Below are positions 1 through 11,164 of a stretch of DNA of 64,000 nt, piece by piece. The DNA comes from Neckera pumila (lineage: Eukaryota; Streptophyta; Bryopsida; Hypnales; Neckeraceae), in assembly GCA_963969595.1 (NCBI GenBank), contig OZ018409.1, positions 21,174,975-21,238,974 of the forward strand, written 5' to 3'. Each line of letters starts with the position of its first letter. The first letter of the stretch is position 1. The position numbers and the translations under genes were made by a program. The notes below the pieces were generated by a model that saw nothing but the letters and a program-made list of their open reading frames with translations, had not been told where the DNA came from and did not search any database.

Positions 1-1730
1 AATTAAAATGGCACAAAATCTGATATGTTTGTTTGAATTCTTAAAGTTTCTTAAGCCCATTTGAACTAGGTAACTATACTTAATCTGCTGCTTTTGACTT
101 GACAAGAAAGTGGTCCGCATGATCAATTTCTGGAATGCAACACTAACTTATGCAAGTGTTTCAATTGCAGTCTTTTGTAAAAGAGGATTCTACAAACCTT
201 GAATCAATCCAAAAAAAAAAAAAAAAAACTTACATAGTAGTTCCTGTGATTTCAACAGATGAAGTCAAAATACATACAAAAGGGAAAAATTGAAGTTAAG
301 GAAACTCACCTTTGAAATGCAATTGTATTACACTCGTAATCCAAACACTCCTGCAAATCTTGATACAACTGTGATCTTTTCTTGCAAAATCTGATCTTCT
401 CTACCAATGTGGTGTTCTGTCAAAGGCAGTTCTTCTGCAAATCAAACCAACAAACCACCATCAGCACCAATCCAAGCTCCAACCTAAAACAAACAAAGTC
501 CTTACAATCCTCACAAACAACACAGGCACCAACCTCAAAATTAATCCTCCACACAACATTATACACTCTAAACACATATAGCATTCCGAAATTCAAAAAG
601 CTCAAATTGGTGTTCTTCTACCGCAGGTGAAGACCAAACCAGAAGATCTAATGAACCAGGTGAAGATTGAACCACACTGGGTTCACAGTAATCCCGAATT
701 GTTTCTGCAACAATACGAAGACTCGGTGTGCAACGAAAACCAATGCTTATGCTGAATGTGTTACTGAGTACTTTCAAACATGTTCGTAACATCTGTAGCT
801 GGAAAGTCCCAATTGGTGTATAATTTCTGATTTCCCAGATGCTCATATGAGGGCCATGAAGACTCCAGTTCTTCGTGTCAGTACGTAAGTTAGCTTCTTA
901 AATCACCTGCGATATGGTTGCAAGTCACTGACCACCAAGTGAAGATCGAACCGCACTGACCACCACCTCTCGGCACAAAAAACAGAAGAATTTCAAACTA
1001 GGCTCTTTGGAAAACGACAAAGCTCGAACCGCACGGACCACCAGGTGAAGATCGAACGACAAGATTGAACCAACTCCTGCGACAGAAAATCAAACCAACT
1101 CCTGCGGCAGTTTGTGAAAGCTACATGCAATTTGAGTACCGAGGCTAACTATCTGGCAAGCCTTGTATCGCATCGTGGTGTCATGAACTTGACCGGAATA
1201 AACAAAGGTATTCAAAAGCACCGAACTGAAGCAAGCACTCAATTGCAGCACATCACTACAGCACGTCACTACAACACAACGAGCACACAAGCTGAACTTA
1301 CCATGAACTCTAATCGGTCCACCCAACTCCGATCGCCCGACTCAAGTCGCCCCACTCGAATCGCCCCACTCCGATCCCCCACTCCAATCGCCCAGCTTCT
1401 AGACAGCCAACTTCCGAAAAACAAATTCTCCAGAACCACATGTAACACAGTACTAATGCAAGATTGAACATGTAACACAAAGTCGAATGCACAATCCAAA
1501 TTCCCAAACAGCAAGCCGCAAGTCCACAACCGAATGCCTAAGACACAGCGTCACGCCGTCACACAAACAATGCAATTGGAATTACTGGGCAACTCCGAAA
1601 CCCAAAGGCCCAAACCCTTTCTAAACCCAATTACCCTAATGGACAGCCAAGATGCACAGCAGGAAAAGAAAACGACGGCCAGATCAGCGCCACTTCACCC
1701 GACGCCCATACTTACACCCTAAATTCTAAT
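1..1730. other. Intergenic, moderately GC-rich, with short direct repeats
   Basis: No gene could be supported here. There is a poly-A run at 211-228. A phrase like GTGAAGATCGAAC recurs near 660, 940 and 1045, and AACTCCTGCG occurs twice near 1070-1105. Base composition is less AT-rich than the following kilobases, so a transcribed but non-coding or decayed locus is possible. Open frames in several phases look like chance. Confidence 0.4.
1321..1395. repeat. Degenerate 12-14 bp minisatellite
   Basis: Units resembling CCACTCCGATCGC follow each other about five to six times with substitutions. The frame across it on the minus strand gives repeated Gly/Arg/Ser phrases, which is a by-product of the repeat. 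Confidence 0.6.
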
Positions 1731-1769
1731 TAGCTTAAACAACGGCTCAATCCAGCTGCTCCATGGGTA

Positions 1770-1799
1770 GCCTGACTGCCTGACTGCCTGACTGCCTGA
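1770..1799. repeat. 8-bp microsatellite (GCCTGACT)n
   Basis: The unit GCCTGACT is repeated about 3.7 times without a mismatch. Confidence 0.85.
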
Positions 1800-2443
1800 G
1801 CCATGAAAACAAGGATAGTCACTACTCAATTCAATGGCTCATGGAGTCATGGCCCATCTCGCCCATTCTCCAATTCAATTTTACAATCTGCACTCTAGAG
1901 TATGGACTTTGGATTCTGGAAACGTGGATCCTAAACCTTATTAATTTTTTGGTGAGCCTCCTAGCCTCCACTTCAGCACTTCTCCAAGACAGAATAATTT
2001 AAGTATTCAATGAACAATTTTACATATAATTTTTTTTTCATAGTAAGCAAAATTTCCTAAAGACCCTAAACCCTATCGGCTACCCGCCGGCAAAAAGGTT
2101 TCTAAACCGGTAGTTTTCCTATATATTCTATTTATGGATGGCCGAAATGCCGAGATTTCATTTCACTAACTGGCCCATTTCTGGAAATACTCATTTTTCA
2201 TTCGGAACCTCATCCTAAACATTTGAAGGTCATTCGGAAATCTTCAAAAAAATTTGGCTAGGTCGTAACTAACCGCTGGCACTCCCCGGACATTGCATTT
2301 GACTCCTCCACCATATATAATTGGATGGACTATGGTCATAATATTTGTTGAATTTAATTTTTGCCATTACAAGAAACAAAAAATATAATCTAGAGTGTTG
2401 ACTACAACAAGGTTTTTCTTCTAGTACACAAGTACCCCGTTAA
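1800..2443. other. AT-rich intergenic DNA
   Basis: No coding, structural RNA or repeat signal that I can support. Confidence 0.5.
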
Positions 2444-2515
2444 CACCTAGATTTGAACCCATACCCACCTCATTGGTGTGCCATGGCCAAAGCCATTGAG
2501 CTAAGAGCGTAGGTG
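2444..2515 (-). pseudogene. tRNA-like relic (tRNA pseudogene or SINE head)
   Basis: Read on the minus strand, the 72-nt segment begins CACCTA and ends TAGGTG, which pair as an acceptor-like stem. Inside are an RNA polymerase III A-box-like TAGCTCAATGG (plus 2493-2503) and a B-box-like GGTTCAAATC (plus 2450-2459), spaced as in a tRNA. The T-stem does not pair well, so it is not an intact tRNA. Plant SINEs have exactly such heads, and DNA downstream on the minus strand runs into a T-rich stretch, but no full SINE was delimited. Confidence 0.5.
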
Positions 2516-3019
2516 TTTGAACTCCACTATACTATTGTAGTTTTAAGAACCTTTTTAGAAAGGGCAAAAAATTAGAGCTTCATTCCAAATTTTTACCTTG
2601 AAAAATTGCAATAGGAACAAATAAATTTATTACGTACATGTCATTGATAGAATTCCAAAATTTTGAATTCATATATGGAATTACAAACTTTGAACTAGTT
2701 ATTCAAGATCTCGAAAATTGATGGCCCAAAATAGGGGGCAACTTTACATTCATTACAAGAATTGGAAATATAAAAAAATCTCACAATCACTTGAAAGGCT
2801 CATAGCACTACACTAATAATGATATTTAGTCTTATGTTATCTTAAGAGTTACTTACCTTATTATTTGTCTCAATCTAATTCTCATTTAGTTGATAAATGC
2901 AGAAGTATTCATGTTATATTTAGTATTGGTAATATTAGAGGTATTCTTGTAAATTAGTGCACTACATGTCAACGTGAATACTAATACAAATTTACAATTG
3001 TTAATAAATAATGTTCATC
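2516..3019. other. AT-rich intergenic DNA
   Basis: No gene or clear repeat seen. Confidence 0.5.
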
Positions 3020-3357
3020 ATTAGATGGGATTTGAGGGCCTTGGAGGGACGTTTCAAGCTTGTTCCCCAATTTGGCTAGATTTTGTGAACACCGGTACAG
3101 GCATGTTAGAATTTTTTTTTCAAAAAATTAAAAATTAAAAAAAACTAAAACTAAAATTAAAATTAAAAAAAAATTAAAAAAAAAACTTCTTACCAAAATA
3201 TCATTTCAAGAATTTTTTTTTTTTTTTTTTTTGAAAAATGACGTGGTAGTCTCTGTGCCACATCAGCCGACTGCTGCAGCTGTATTCCCGCAATCTAGGA
3301 ATGTAGCACAATGTAGGGGAACTCAAAGCCTTTCAAGACCTCCGAATCCCTTCTAGT
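3020..3357. mobile_element. Non-autonomous TIR element, CATTAG family
   Basis: The left end reads CATTAGATGGGATTTGAGG and the right end is its imperfect reverse complement (TCCGAATCCCTTCTAG). The inner part (poly-T/poly-A tract, then ACGTGG...GCCACATCAGCC, then GGAACTC near the right end) matches the element at 28325-28600 in order, so both are copies of one family. No coding capacity. Confidence 0.75.
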
Positions 3358-3540
3358 GGTTGGCCATTTATTGATGGTACCACTAGTAAGCGTTGTTGAC
3401 ATTTAGCGTTAGAATTTGCAATTACAATAGACCAGTCTATTTTCATTCACTGCTTAATTTTGTTACCCTACCTTTGGCCAAAAAACAATCCCAAACTATT
3501 CATTTTTGGACAAAATTAGTGCATTAATGCCAACAACGGG

Positions 3541-3780
3541 TACAGTAGAACCTTTCTTAGTATATAGTGTGGGGATTATGCATTAGGAGAGGTTTATGCA
3601 TTTAGAGAGGTGCAGTACTGTTCACTGCCTAACGTGGCTTCTAACTACAGGGCCTTCAACCACATGGCTTCTAATTTCAAGGCCTCCAATCATTGTTCAT
3701 CAATAAAGGCTTCAAAGTACTATCTCTCTTAGTGCATATTATGCACTAATAGAGTATGTACTAAGAGAGGTTCTACTGTA
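3541..3780. mobile_element. Emigrant-like (pogo/Tc1-mariner) MITE
   Basis: A 240-bp segment begins TACAGTAGAACCTTTCTTAG and ends with the near-perfect reverse complement (CTAAGAGAGGTTCTACTGTA). The outer TA on each side fits a TA target duplication. CAGTARAACCTCT is the known end of Emigrant MITEs in plants. No ORF. Confidence 0.75.
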
Positions 3781-4049
3781 ATGTATCAATCCTTTAATGG
3801 TGAACACTTGAGTATCATTGGATACATAGGAGAGCGGTTGTTCATTGTTCATAGGGTGTCCACAACTCTACTCTGAATGGTTTTGTATGTTCAAGGCATA
3901 CCACTTTAGAAATTCATAAAAAAATTTCAATTTTAATCAAAAAATTATGGCATCACATGGCTTTGATTTGTAAATCAAGACCACACCTTTGAAATATGCA
4001 TCCTTTCTGAAATTGGCCCAAAGATATTCAAATTGCTAGTTTGCATGGT

Positions 4050-4098
4050 AACAAGCTTGTGTACCTTAGATTTTAACAAGCTTGTGTACCTTAGATTT
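4050..4098. repeat. Tandem duplication, 25-bp unit
   Basis: Two copies of the 24-nt phrase starting AACAAGCTTGTGTACC lie at 4050-4073 and 4075-4098 with no mismatch. Confidence 0.85.
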
Positions 4099-4430
4099 GT
4101 AAACACTACATATTATTATTAGTGTAATGTAGTATGCTCTTAAAGTGACCAATTAAGAACTGATTGCCTTTTTGCATAAGTTAAACTTTTTTTAACAATT
4201 TTCAGTAAATTTTCACAGGAAGAAAAATGGAATTGGCACCTACCCAAGTCGTTTCATATTTTTTTTGGACCTTTGTGGAATTAGTTACAAATTTTTGAAG
4301 TTGAAACGCAATGGTCATTAAAGCAACCACCTCCTGAAATGTACACTTTTGGTACATTGAAGAAAGCAAAATGTATTTGTGTGCCATGATCGGTTTTAGA
4401 GGCCAGTCGCTTTTAGAATAGGCTACCTTA

Positions 4431-4762
4431 GAGCATCTCTTGTAGCCCTCCACCCAAATTGTTCCTTCAATTGAGATCTGTCTAATTTGAAGGGGATGTC
4501 CACTTGAATATCCAACAATACAACTCATTAAATATACTTCCAACCAATTATAAGTCACGAAACTTGCAAAAGCAATAAGTAAGCTATGACAATTGCTAAT
4601 CCCAAGAGAAAATATAGAGGAGAGGGGCCGTAAAGGTGTGCACCAAATATGGATTATTTGGTGTGTGAAAGTGAAAATATATTGTGAAAACACTAAAATT
4701 GATTGCTTATTATCCAAAAATTAGAGGTGGAGGGGTTCTTTGGAAGGGTGCAGGAGATGCTC
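4431..4762. mobile_element. Tourist-like (PIF/Harbinger) MITE
   Basis: The ends are GAGCATCTCTTGTAGCCCT and its imperfect inverse, which finishes AGGAGATGCTC. The element is flanked on both sides by TTA (4428-4430 and 4763-4765), the expected PIF/Harbinger target duplication. The GAGCATCTC terminus is common in plant Tourist elements. It is 332 bp with no transposase. Confidence 0.8.
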
Positions 4763-5055
4763 TTACTGTACTGTACACAGATTCCTGGCCTGCAACCAAG
4801 TCCTCCTCATCCCCTGCTCAATTCAGAAAATTAAAGTTTCAATTTGAATCAGTCTGGAAATTCATACAATTTTTTTTATCTCCTTTTCGTTTGTGCACTC
4901 TCTTTTTATACGTTGTATAGGGTCCAGAACTTAGTTTCAAGCCACTCACTTTGGGCATGTTTACAAATCTTCAAACCTATTTTTGAAAAATATCTTTCCC
5001 AACTTGGTCCAAAGTCATATCTTTTGACTGCGGAGAGAGATCATATCATCATAGG

Positions 5056-5475
5056 GACTAGTGTAGCCCTGTGCCGTTGCCACAGCCAAAATCATATTAC
5101 AAATAATTTTCTAATTCATAATAAAAACTTTGAAATTCAACATCTTTCACACCGTAGGCCCAAACGCCACAAAACAAAGCCCGTCCATCCCTTCTCACTG
5201 AGAGCTTTCCAACGATACCAAGAACGTGACCAAAATCAAAACATAAGTAATTTTCTAATTTTTTGATTCATAAATACTTTGAAATTCAATAACTTGCTCA
5301 CCGTGGGTCCAAACACCACGAAACAAAGCCTGTGCATCCCTCCTCGCCGAGAGCTTTTGGACGGTACCAAACATGTGCCCGTGAGATGCACAATCTGGGA
5401 GATCTCAACGTAACAAAACAAAACAAAACAAAACAAAACAAAACAACCATACAACCAAACTTAAGGTATGGATAT
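5056..5475 (+). repeat. Dispersed repeat D, two head-to-tail partial units
   Basis: Two similar blocks (about 5100-5235 and 5240-5400) share TTTGAAATTCAA, the CCAAACRCCACRAAACAAAG phrase and a gagagctTT...GTACCA segment. The second ends with GGGAGATCTCAACGTAAC, an (AAAAC)n run at 5412-5446, and TTAAGGTATGG. The same order of blocks recurs at 12610-12960 and, inverted, at 63650-64000. Confidence 0.7.
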
Positions 5476-5506
5476 TTTGCCTCTACAGCTGAGAGTTTGC
5501 TTTGTA

Positions 5507-5857
5507 TTAAAATGCAGTACTCCCAAAATACAGTGCTGGTGCGGATGCTCCAACCACCTTCACATGTGGTGACCGCTTAGCGCAGCCAATTTGGTGCGAA
5601 CGGTGCGGATGCTCTAAGGTAACCGGAAGGCAATCGGCAGCAATTGATCCAAGATGATACTTCCGATTCCTTGGCGAAAGTGCAACGGAAACGAATGGTA
5701 CCGTATACTTCAGTTTGTGGCGACCCAAGTTTATAAATACCCCGCGCTGGACCATCCCTTGGTGCACTCCTGGGCGTGAAAACTGAGGCTCATCTTCGTT
5801 CGTAAACCACTCCCAGGATTCCTCTCGTTCATTTTGTGTGGTGGTTCTCGATTGCAA
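5507..5857 (-). other. Open minus-strand frame of 116 codons, doubtful
   Basis: The frame would encode a polar protein with segments such as GRHKLKYTVPFVSVAL, but no family is recognised. A good TATA box for the opposite strand lies inside it (5732-5739), so the frame may simply overlie a plus-strand promoter. The GC content is clearly higher than in the flanks. Confidence 0.2.
5732..5739 (+). promoter_or_regulatory. TATA box (TATAAATA)
   Basis: A canonical plant TATA box stands in a GC-rich island about 140 nt before the ATG at 5873, the spacing expected for a promoter with a leader of about 100 nt. Confidence 0.4.
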
Positions 5858-5872
5858 TCCACGATTACTTGA

Positions 5873-6127
5873 ATGAAATTGCGTAATCGAGCATTACGGG
5901 TTTTTCATCCAGTTCCAACTCTCATCCTCAATTTCTCAGCCTTTCCTGCTCGTGATTTACATCGAGCAACGCCTTCGTCGTCAGGGGTTGCAGGAAAAAA
6001 AGCGCCTCCTCATCGGGCTCCGCCCTCCTCGTCAGCACTTTTTTTCCCACAATCCCCTCCTCCTTGGGCATTGCCCTATACAAAATTGGGTCGATCCGTC
6101 GGTCAATTGATCCATTGCACTCATTGA
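5873..6127 (+). CDS. Candidate small gene or first exon, basic Pro/Ser-rich product
   Basis: The frame of 84 codons starts MKLRNRALRVFHPVP and has almost no acidic residues. It is rich in Arg, Ser, Ala and Pro, as in organelle transit peptides. It follows a TATA box at a fitting distance and lies in a local GC-rich island (about 5560-6200). No domain is recognised, and no downstream exon could be joined with confidence. It could equally be the 5' part of a decayed gene. Function unknown. Confidence 0.25.
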   Translation: MKLRNRALRVFHPVPTLILNFSAFPARDLHRATPSSSGVAGKKAPPHRAPPSSSALFFPQSPPPWALPYTKLGRSVGQLIHCTH

Positions 6128-6199
6128 TCAAGTGAAAAATGGAGGGAGTCATCCATCTTTCCATCACAATTCGGGGCTGTTGCCTGTGACTCCTTGCGA

Positions 6200-8640
6200 C
6201 CTGCCCGCTGTGCGTGATGCCAATGTTTGGAGAGAATCGGTACCGTAGTTCATTAGGAAAATCAATAGTTCATTGTTAGCTGGGGGAATTGGAAAAGAAA
6301 ACCCCATTTTGCGACTTATTAGTCACATCTTCTTGGAGAGGCAAACTTCAAATGAGAAGTTGGTGAGAAAAAAGAGGGGCCAGTGAGAAGCCGTTTTGCA
6401 TGAAGAAGATATGACATCCCTATTCGTGTCATTCTGAGAGTGAGAATGGAAACTTGGGAGAATTGTTCACCTATGGAGGAGATCATTGCAATAATTTTCA
6501 TACGTTGGTGTTGATGTAGTGGTCGACTTCAATGTCTCGTTGATATGGCTCTCCAACAACAACGGCAATGAAGTTGGCATCAATAGCTAAGATGAAATCG
6601 GAAGAGGAGTGAAAGTATGGCCATAGATGGGTGAAACTATGGAGCGGAAGAGAATATGTTTTGCTTGCTAAATCTTCTTCACATCCATTATTCTCTTCTA
6701 TAGGAGAATAGTAATGGCCATTCTCAATCTTCTAAGAATGAGACCTCTTACTACTCGCCATGGAGAGCCAACAAGAAAGTGCCATGTCTCCTTTCTCTAA
6801 AGATTTAGAAGGGGATGAAGAAGGTGTGACTATTTCCTATTGTAGTTTGATAACATTGGAAAAAGAATTAAAGAAAAAATCTATAAATTTTCTATTTGGA
6901 GTTAAAAGTAAAGGGAAAAAATTGACTTGGTAATTGAAAAAGGTTCAATATGGGAACCAAAAGAAAAATGAAATCACTAGTAAAACTCAAATAATATCCC
7001 AAACGTTGTTGTTGATTGATTCTATCGTGTTAAGGATTTTTTTCATTTATTATGGCATTACGGGAAGAAATGCAAAATGGGAATGAAATTTAAATTATTT
7101 ATCTAAAAGAGTGTACAATTATATCTTTAAAATGGAAACCAAAATTTTAGAGTTTTTTGCATTTTTTAAGAGCTTCTAAGAGTAATAATTTCTAGTAATT
7201 TGCATTTTCTAGTCATTTATCATTTATCATTAATTGTTTATTTACTTAGTTTATCTATTTATTTGTTTTTTTATGTCATCTGCAATATTAATAGACAAAG
7301 GGCCCTTACTCTTTACGCTATAGGTTTGGGCTTCAATTTGAGGTTCTATTTCTCTACCTAGAGACTTTAGTGACATTAATGCAAACCTATGGAAAAAATT
7401 TCAGATGATATTGCATATGATATGAATTATCTTTGTGTCATATATATTGCATTTGATATGAATTATCTTTGTGTTTTTGAAAGATAATAATTTCAAATAA
7501 ATGACATTCATATATAGATAGTTGCAAAATGATGCTTGAAAAAACAGTTATAGGCTTGTTCTTTCAAAGGTAAAAAGTTTGTAGACTTTAGTTGACATAG
7601 AAGTCTTGGCAATTGTGAAATCATTATGTTGGACTTTGGAGGTATATGTTGACTATTAGCCAATGTAATATCTTATATTCATCAGTACAAGAAAGATTCA
7701 ATCACACTTGTTGCCTCAATTATCTCTCAGCTATCTCATATTAATTTTTAAATTCTATTTTTTCTAAGCATGTGTTTCAAAAATTAATAGAACCTAAATT
7801 TTTTTCACTAATTCCCTCAAAACTTGAGCTTTTAACTCTCTTAATTGGAAAGACACCAAATTCTTTGCGGGCTTCATTTCATTTCTTTGTGGGCTTCATC
7901 TTTAATATGGTTTCAAAATTCAGCTATTTTTATGGTGGCTTCAATTTTAGTCATGGCTTCAAATGAACCCAAGTTTGCAAAGTGGGACCCACCGTGTATT
8001 TGTTAACAAATACAAACCTTATATTTGTGTATTTGCCGAAATTCTGAAGGGTACTTAAAAAATCAATGAAACCAGTTGCAACCAAAAGGTCGTCAACGGA
8101 ATTTAACAATTTATTAATTTATGTTTTGTTTTTGTTTTTTTCTTGAAACACATGGACAATACATGATATGGAAAAGGTACAACGAATCACTCAGGAAACA
8201 AGTCCCCGGCGGCAATATTTTGATTTTCAGATACTAATTCAATAAGCATGCACTGAACGAGTAAACTACGACCAGAAACAATTTATGTGTTTGAACACGC
8301 TTTCATGACATGTCTTGCAGTGCACCAACTTGGCACTAACTTGGCAGCATATTTAGGGAAACTTATCAGAGTGAACTTATCAGAGTTTCACACTACCTGG
8401 AACAGCTACAGCAACAAAGTTAGTATTGCAACATATTCAATCAAATGAAATGATTCAGGACTCTGCTAAGTTAAGGCATACCTGGTAATAACTAACAACA
8501 ACGGCCAGGAGATTCTGAAGGTGAGCTTATTACAGTTTTGACATTTGTGAATTCAAAAGTGTCAGCATGTATAAACTTCATCAAAATCCCTGTAATCCTA
8601 TCACGACATGTTTCTAAACTTGAAAACTACGATACATATT
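6200..8640. other. AT-rich intergenic DNA
   Basis: Short frames only. A phrase of about 20 bp with GATATGAATTATCTTTGTGT is duplicated near 7419-7475. No gene, RNA or clear TIR element supported. Confidence 0.5.
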
Positions 8641-8700
8641 GATTTGGAAACTTAGAACTTCATTTCGCGTTGCAACAGATTTGCAAAACGAAGAGCGAAG

Positions 8701-9511
8701 ATGATGATTGTTTTCGGAAAGTGTGGACGGATCAGAGGATCTTTGCTTGCATGCATTGTGTGGGTGGAAGCCGAAAATGAGGATTCCTTTGTCTGGACTA
8801 ATAATTTCCTATTGAAGCAATTCGCAACCTTCAGACCGACTTCACCTACTAGTAATGGCCATATCAGACAACCACTGCTGGCCATCGTTCAATTCTTTGC
8901 TGAAGTTACAGAAGACATTGACAATTAAGACATTAATCAAGATGAAAACAGAAGGATAATAAATCTCATATATACTGATGGCACGGTGGAGGAGCAAGTA
9001 TTTAAATATTCAGATGCGGAGAGTGTTCTCGTGATGGAGGCTGCCAAAAAGCCTGTTGTTCAAGTTCCTAACCCTTTGGCGATGGCTAAACCGTCTCCTT
9101 CCCTTACCGTAACTCTCAAGTCCGCTTATGGTACTTGCATTCCAAGGTTTCGTATAGCGCATCTACTTCATCCCAAACTTATATATATGACACTTGAGTC
9201 CTCACTTTGCGCGCATTCTCAACGACAACTTGATCGAGCAAGGAGATGAAAGGATTGTTGTGACAGAGCCCAAGGCGATCATCACACTAGCCTCTCCCAA
9301 ATACTCCTTTAGAACTAGGAGGTTTAAGTTATATGTGGAGAGAATGGAGTGAGACAGTTGAATGCTTTCTGACACTCCATTCACCGCTACAGAGCTTGCC
9401 GAAGTTTTTGAAGCGGCACACAACACTCGTAATTTTAAAGAATTAGGAGGGCCTTGTAGTCTTCACGAGACGACTACTGAATATCTTCTTGACAAAGACT
9501 ACACCAGTTAG
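8701..9511 (+). pseudogene. Decayed coding region, unrecognised product
   Basis: A GC-richer block carries four plus-strand frames with protein-like composition in different phases: 8701-8928, about 8950-9249, 9197-9352 and 9362-9511. Examples are the segment GTVEEQVFKYSDAESVLV in the second, LNDNLIEQGDERIVVTEPKA in the third and FTATELAEVFEAAHNTRNF in the fourth. They are separated by stops and frame changes without good splice sites at every break, which suggests an old gene or gene fragment. I do not recognise the family. A multi-exon gene with unusual introns is an alternative. Confidence 0.3.
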
Positions 9512-9729
9512 ATGCGAGACGGTCTCAAATATTTCAAAAGGGAGTGTTGTCATCCTAGAGCATCGCCACCAAGCCTTGGCAACACAATTGCAGGCTTGGC
9601 ATTCTTGTCCAGAGCGAAATAGCTTTAACTTAGACCAGTACCCCTTCATGGTATAAGTTGTACTGTTCCTCCCATCACTCCCAAATTTGCTTGGCAACAG
9701 AGCTTGCAATGGAGGTTCTTTGTAGTTGG

Positions 9730-10287
9730 CAGATTTACACTCCTATTAACTTGGTCAACTTTGACTATCCTACCTTTAGGTCAATTTCATAAATGATTAG
9801 GGAAAATTTAGAATCTGTTTAAAATATGAAAAATTATACAACTATTCTTGAAAATATAAGAAAATTTCATTGTTGCCAATTCCAAAATATCTTAAAAATT
9901 ATTCTTCATAAGAAAATTTAGAAAAAGGATCACATCTACGCATGAAAAAAAAACTCAATTCACTTCATCAAAGTCAAAAAATTTGAAGGACAGACATGCC
10001 AAAAGTCAAGAAAATCAATTCAAGGTATTGAATTATTGAAATCCCAAAATTAAATTATTTCAACATCTAGGTGCCAATTTTGACTCAAATGTACGATATG
10101 GTTTCAATGGAAGATGTGGAGGTTAGTGAGTAGCATGAGAAGAAGCAGAGGAAGAACTTTAGCAAGGACTTTAAGGGATAGTTGGTAGTGCGGATTGCAG
10201 AGCATTGGGTCTTTAGTGCACTGCCACATCTCATGAGGTAATAAATGCCTCACCCATTCTTGATGTTCTAATCAAATAGAGTGGAAC
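9730..10287. other. AT-rich intergenic DNA
   Basis: No gene or repeat that I can support. Confidence 0.5.
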
Positions 10288-10592
10288 CATTAGAGAAAAA
10301 TTTGGCCTCCAAAGGGCTGCTCCACAATCCCCTAAGGACCTCACAAATTAGTTTTTTTTGCTTATAAATTATTTTTTTCCCTATACCCGCTCACCTAAAG
10401 TGGCAATGTCAGATGCTCAGCAATGATTTGAAATCCGAATACAAAGTATTAAAAAATCAAAGTTAAGGTATTCTAATGCACCTTAACCCTATTTTTTAAC
10501 ACTTTGTATTTGGATGCACCTTGCACTCAAACCAAATTGTGCCAAAAGAAATGTTCCAAAAGTAATCAAATCACCATCAATCACCAAACTTT

Positions 10593-10668
10593 TTTCATTG
10601 ACATTGGTGAGTTATAAGATGAAAGAACTAATTTCATTGACATTTGGTGAGTTATAAGATGAAAGAAG
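10593..10668. repeat. Tandem duplication, about 40-bp unit
   Basis: TTCATTGACATTGGTGAGTT and the following 15 bases occur twice, the second copy with one extra T. Confidence 0.8.
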
Positions 10669-11004
10669 GAGCTCTTTATGGAAGTGGGATAGTGGTAGGA
10701 TTAACAACCCAAGTGGATAATAACTTCACTCATTGTCATTAAAATCCTACACTACCCTTCTTACATAAAGAGATCCTCTTCTCACCTTGTAATTCACAAA
10801 TAAAATAAAATAAATTTCAAATAAGCCAAATTTTGTAGCTTGATTGGATTTAATTTGGCTTAATTGAAACAATTGTCAATTAAATACTATTTGTAACATT
10901 AAAAACTATGGATACAATGGTCCATGTATTTTAGAATAAAAATAAATAAAAAATTGCGGATACATTTTATAGTCGCAAAAATAGTCATGGACTGTTTATT
11001 TTTG

Positions 11005-11097
11005 TGAAAGTCAGACCAATAGACTATTTACTTTGGCCACTTTTGCAAAGTCAGACTAGCTGATTGTTTACTTTGGCCACTTTTGCAAAAGTCATAC
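11005..11097. repeat. Tandem duplication, about 47-bp unit
   Basis: Two adjacent copies of a segment containing AAGTCAGACYA...TTTACTTTGGCCACTTTTGCAAA, inside the CATTAG element. Confidence 0.75.
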
Positions 11098-11164
11098 CTA
11101 CATTTCAATGACTTTGTTTGTCACTTTGGAGCAGCCCTCTGGAAGCTTGAAAATTCTTCTAATG

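Larger units (their letters stand above)
10288..11164. mobile_element. CATTAG-family TIR element, 877 bp
   Basis: The left end is CATTAGAGAAAAATTTGG followed by CCTCCAAAGGGCTGCTCC. The right end is GGAGCAGCCCTCTGG...TTCTTCTAATG, its inverse. The inner phrase TGTCAGATGCT...CTTAACCCT...GGATGCACCTT is shared with the element at 42381-42899. No transposase frame. It contains two internal tandem duplications (listed separately). Confidence 0.7.

Noticed and set aside
4202..4717. 171-codon minus-strand frame
   Set aside because: Most of it lies across a Tourist-like MITE and its AT-rich flank. Composition is not protein-like beyond chance and no family is seen.
9202..9426. 74-codon minus-strand frame
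   Set aside because: The plus-strand pieces over the same bases look more protein-like; this is probably their antisense.
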